From contig DFYY01000005.1 in assembly GCA_002383485.1 (NCBI GenBank), positions 11,944 through 75,943 of the forward strand: a stretch of 64,000 nt of DNA. Reading direction: 5' to 3'. Shown in pieces: positions 62,446 to 64,000 of the stretch. The notes under the pieces are model-generated. The model had not been told where the DNA came from, searched no databases, and saw nothing but the letters and a program-made list of their open reading frames with translations. Position numbers and translations under genes: made by a program. Position 1 is the stretch's first letter. The number at the start of each line of letters is the position of its first letter. The DNA comes from Bacteroidales bacterium UBA4070. Its GTDB lineage: Bacteria > Bacteroidota > Bacteroidia > Bacteroidales > VadinHA17.

Positions 62446-64000
62446 TCAACCAAAAATCCTGTCTATTTCTGCTTTTATGTTGTTGTAGGTCTTTAAATAA
62501 TCATCAAGAGTACCGCCATACGGATCTTTAATTTCCATATTACTCAGGAAACGAATTTTAGATTTAGGTACACCCTGAAGTCTCAGCTTTAAACAGATCT
62601 TCTTATCCATAGTTATAAATAAATCTGCTTCATTTATATCTATGGAATATATGGATTTGGACAGGTGATTCGACAGATCAACATTGAGTTTTTTTGCTGC
62701 GAGCAGAGCAAATGCAGGCGACATTCTGTTCTCCATTTCTATGAAGCCGAGAGAATCAAAAATGTAATTATTATTAAGGTTCCTGGCATATTCATATGCA
62801 AACGGACTTCTGCAAATATTCCCATAACATACAAAGCAGACTTTTTTTAAGTTTTGCAGGGAATGTTTTGTTAAGGGAGTGATTTTAAGTAATTTAGTTC
62901 TTAGACTTGTATAAAATACCCTGAACCATCGTTTGATTTCATATAACCAGAGTGCTATGCAAAATTTGGGATCTTCTGTTATGGAATCCTCAAAGTAATG
63001 GTTTTTCCTAAAAACCGAAAATAGTAAATCAGCTAACCAGGATATAAAATCTTTAATTCTAAGTTTAAACAGACCTTGAGCTTTTAGCATAAACTCATCA
63101 TGCAGGAATCTTACAGTTACATTCCGGGGAAAAGTATTTCTCTCAATTGTTTTGTCAAGCACAAAAGAATCAAAAAATAACAAGGGCAGGTTTATACCGG
63201 CTCTGACGGATAACTCGGTAGATCCAAAGAAGCGTCCGTTAAACTCCATTAATACAGGCTCGTTATTTGATTTTATTTTAAATTCAAACATACCAACCCC
63301 GTTCCAGTTTATTTCTTTGACTATTTTAATAATCCGGTTTTCAATGTTATAGGTTGTTGAAGGTAATGATTCACGTAAGGTACTGACCCCTTTATTCTCT
63401 ATTAATCGTCTGTGAATGTAGGCGTTCAGTATAACTCCATCCCTGGAAATGAAATTATATCCGATGCCATATCCCTCAATATATTCCTGTATGAGGATTG
63501 GAACACAATTGACAGTCTCCCTGACGAAATCGGTTAATTCATTTATATTGCGACAAATATGTACTGAAAAACAAACGAGTTTATTATTAATAATTAACGC
63601 TGAACTCACCGGTTTAGCAATAACCGGGAATTCAAATGCATCTAAGTTACAATTGTTGAGATCTTCAATATTCCTGATTAGTATACCTTTAGGGATTACC
63701 AGGCCATTCTTTATACCAATATCAAGTAATGCAGACTTGTCTTTTGAATACAAATAAGTTGTATCCGGGTTTAATCCGACAATTTTAACCAGTGATGAAA
63801 TTGTCTCTTTATAATTCCTGCAGATTTCCAGAGCGCCATCTGTGATTGGTATTAAAGCATCAAAAAAGCAATTACGTAATAATTCAGATAGTCTTATAAC
63901 GAATAAATCAACATTGTAAGCCGGATCTCCCAGCAGATACGATTTACTGACATATTTTGAATGCCTGGCAGCAACATCGGAAAATAATACAACCTCTGCA
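62446..64000 (-). CDS. ATP-grasp domain fused to a low-molecular-weight protein tyrosine phosphatase (5' end beyond the window)
   Basis: The frame is open from the right edge (AEVVLFSDVAARHSKYVSKS) to 62446, about 517 codons visible. The first part is an ATP-grasp ligase: FPVIAKPVSSA, VPILIQEYIEGYGIGYN, NGVGMFEFKIKSNNEPVLMEFNGRFFGS with metal ligands Glu and Asn. After a linker (about 240-310 in from codon TTG 63753) comes a phosphatase: P-loop CFVCYGNICRSPFAYEYA and the acid loop DPYGGTLDDY. Visibly richer in A+T than the suf operon, as often seen for acquired polysaccharide genes. Wzb-like phosphatases control capsule export, so a capsule-related role is possible. Confidence 0.85.
   Translation of the reverse strand, partial: AEVVLFSDVAARHSKYVSKSYLLGDPAYNVDLFVIRLSELLRNCFFDALIPITDGALEICRNYKETISSLVKIVGLNPDTTYLYSKDKSALLDIGIKNGLVIPKGILIRNIEDLNNCNLDAFEFPVIAKPVSSALIINNKLVCFSVHICRNINELTDFVRETVNCVPILIQEYIEGYGIGYNFISRDGVILNAYIHRRLIENKGVSTLRESLPSTTYNIENRIIKIVKEINWNGVGMFEFKIKSNNEPVLMEFNGRFFGSTELSVRAGINLPLLFFDSFVLDKTIERNTFPRNVTVRFLHDEFMLKAQGLFKLRIKDFISWLADLLFSVFRKNHYFEDSITEDPKFCIALWLYEIKRWFRVFYTSLRTKLLKITPLTKHSLQNLKKVCFVCYGNICRSPFAYEYARNLNNNYIFDSLGFIEMENRMSPAFALLAAKKLNVDLSNHLSKSIYSIDINEADLFITMDKKICLKLRLQGVPKSKIRFLSNMEIKDPYGGTLDDYLKTYNNIKAEIDRIFG

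Noticed and set aside
1..64000. tRNA, rRNA, phage or insertion-sequence features
   Set aside because: Gaps were read on both strands; no cloverleaf, transposase, integrase or terminal inverted repeat was recognised.

Overview
The window reads as a chromosomal segment of a Bacteroidota bacterium, probably an anaerobic or microaerobic Bacteroidales-like lineage. The support is: TonB-dependent and type IX secretion (T9SS) parts (a PorP/SprF protein and a large adhesin with a type-B gliding-motility C-terminal domain), Bacteroidota lipoproteins and glycosidases (GH92, GH105, remains of GH20), and several matches to the Bacteroidota promoter pattern TTTG-N19/20-TAnnTTTG. HydF implies an [FeFe]-hydrogenase. 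The genome also carries catalase, peroxiredoxin and a DPS-like ferritin, so oxygen exposure is expected. No phage, insertion sequence, CRISPR array, rRNA or tRNA was recognised.

Layout. 1-3.6 kb: a leftward oxidative-stress operon, perR-ybaN-katA-dpsL-prx, with a consensus promoter and a palindrome before perR. 3.9-9.5 kb: dsbD, a GH92 mannosidase and a DUF6340 lipoprotein. 9.8-12.7 kb: a rightward operon of YceI, porin, YceI-like lipoprotein and an Rrf2 regulator with Fe-S-type cysteines. 12.8-17.2 kb: an orphan MIO-type ammonia-lyase with an Ala-Cys-Gly core, then a pentaheme cytochrome and a monoheme cytochrome/beta-barrel protein. 17.3-21.1 kb: hydF, aspartase and an RmuC-like coiled-coil protein. 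21.4-27.6 kb: SprF-like protein, 1612-residue repeat adhesin and a separate DUF4347 protein. 27.8-30.4 kb: GH105, a CarH-like B12 light-sensor regulator and a fasciclin gene broken by two stop codons. 30.7-40.8 kb: exported isoaspartyl methyltransferase, sirtuin, M28 and M6 peptidases, two SDR proteins, a ThiF-like protein, Nudix and a serpin. 40.9-44.8 kb: a BASS transporter and a TonB receptor with a His-rich partner.

45-52.9 kb is the most unusual part. It holds a nucleoside hydrolase fused to an FmdE domain, a NapC/NrfH tetraheme cytochrome fused to a SUMF1 domain that lacks the FGE cysteines, two Tat-type sugar enzymes (Gfo/Idh/MocA and hydroxypyruvate isomerase-like), and a membrane protein resembling ECF transporter parts joined to a THEP1-like NTPase. 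Decayed genes lie at both ends (GH20; AlkD and isochorismatase fragments). 52.9-56.5 kb: dicarboxylate symporter, nucleotide pyrophosphatase, queG. 56.5-62.3 kb: a complete sufB-C-D-S-E-DUF59 operon. The right edge holds an AT-rich ATP-grasp/low-molecular-weight phosphatase fusion, probably the start of a polysaccharide or acquired region.

All family calls come from reading the translated sequence; no database search was run. Domain borders and membrane segments are estimates.
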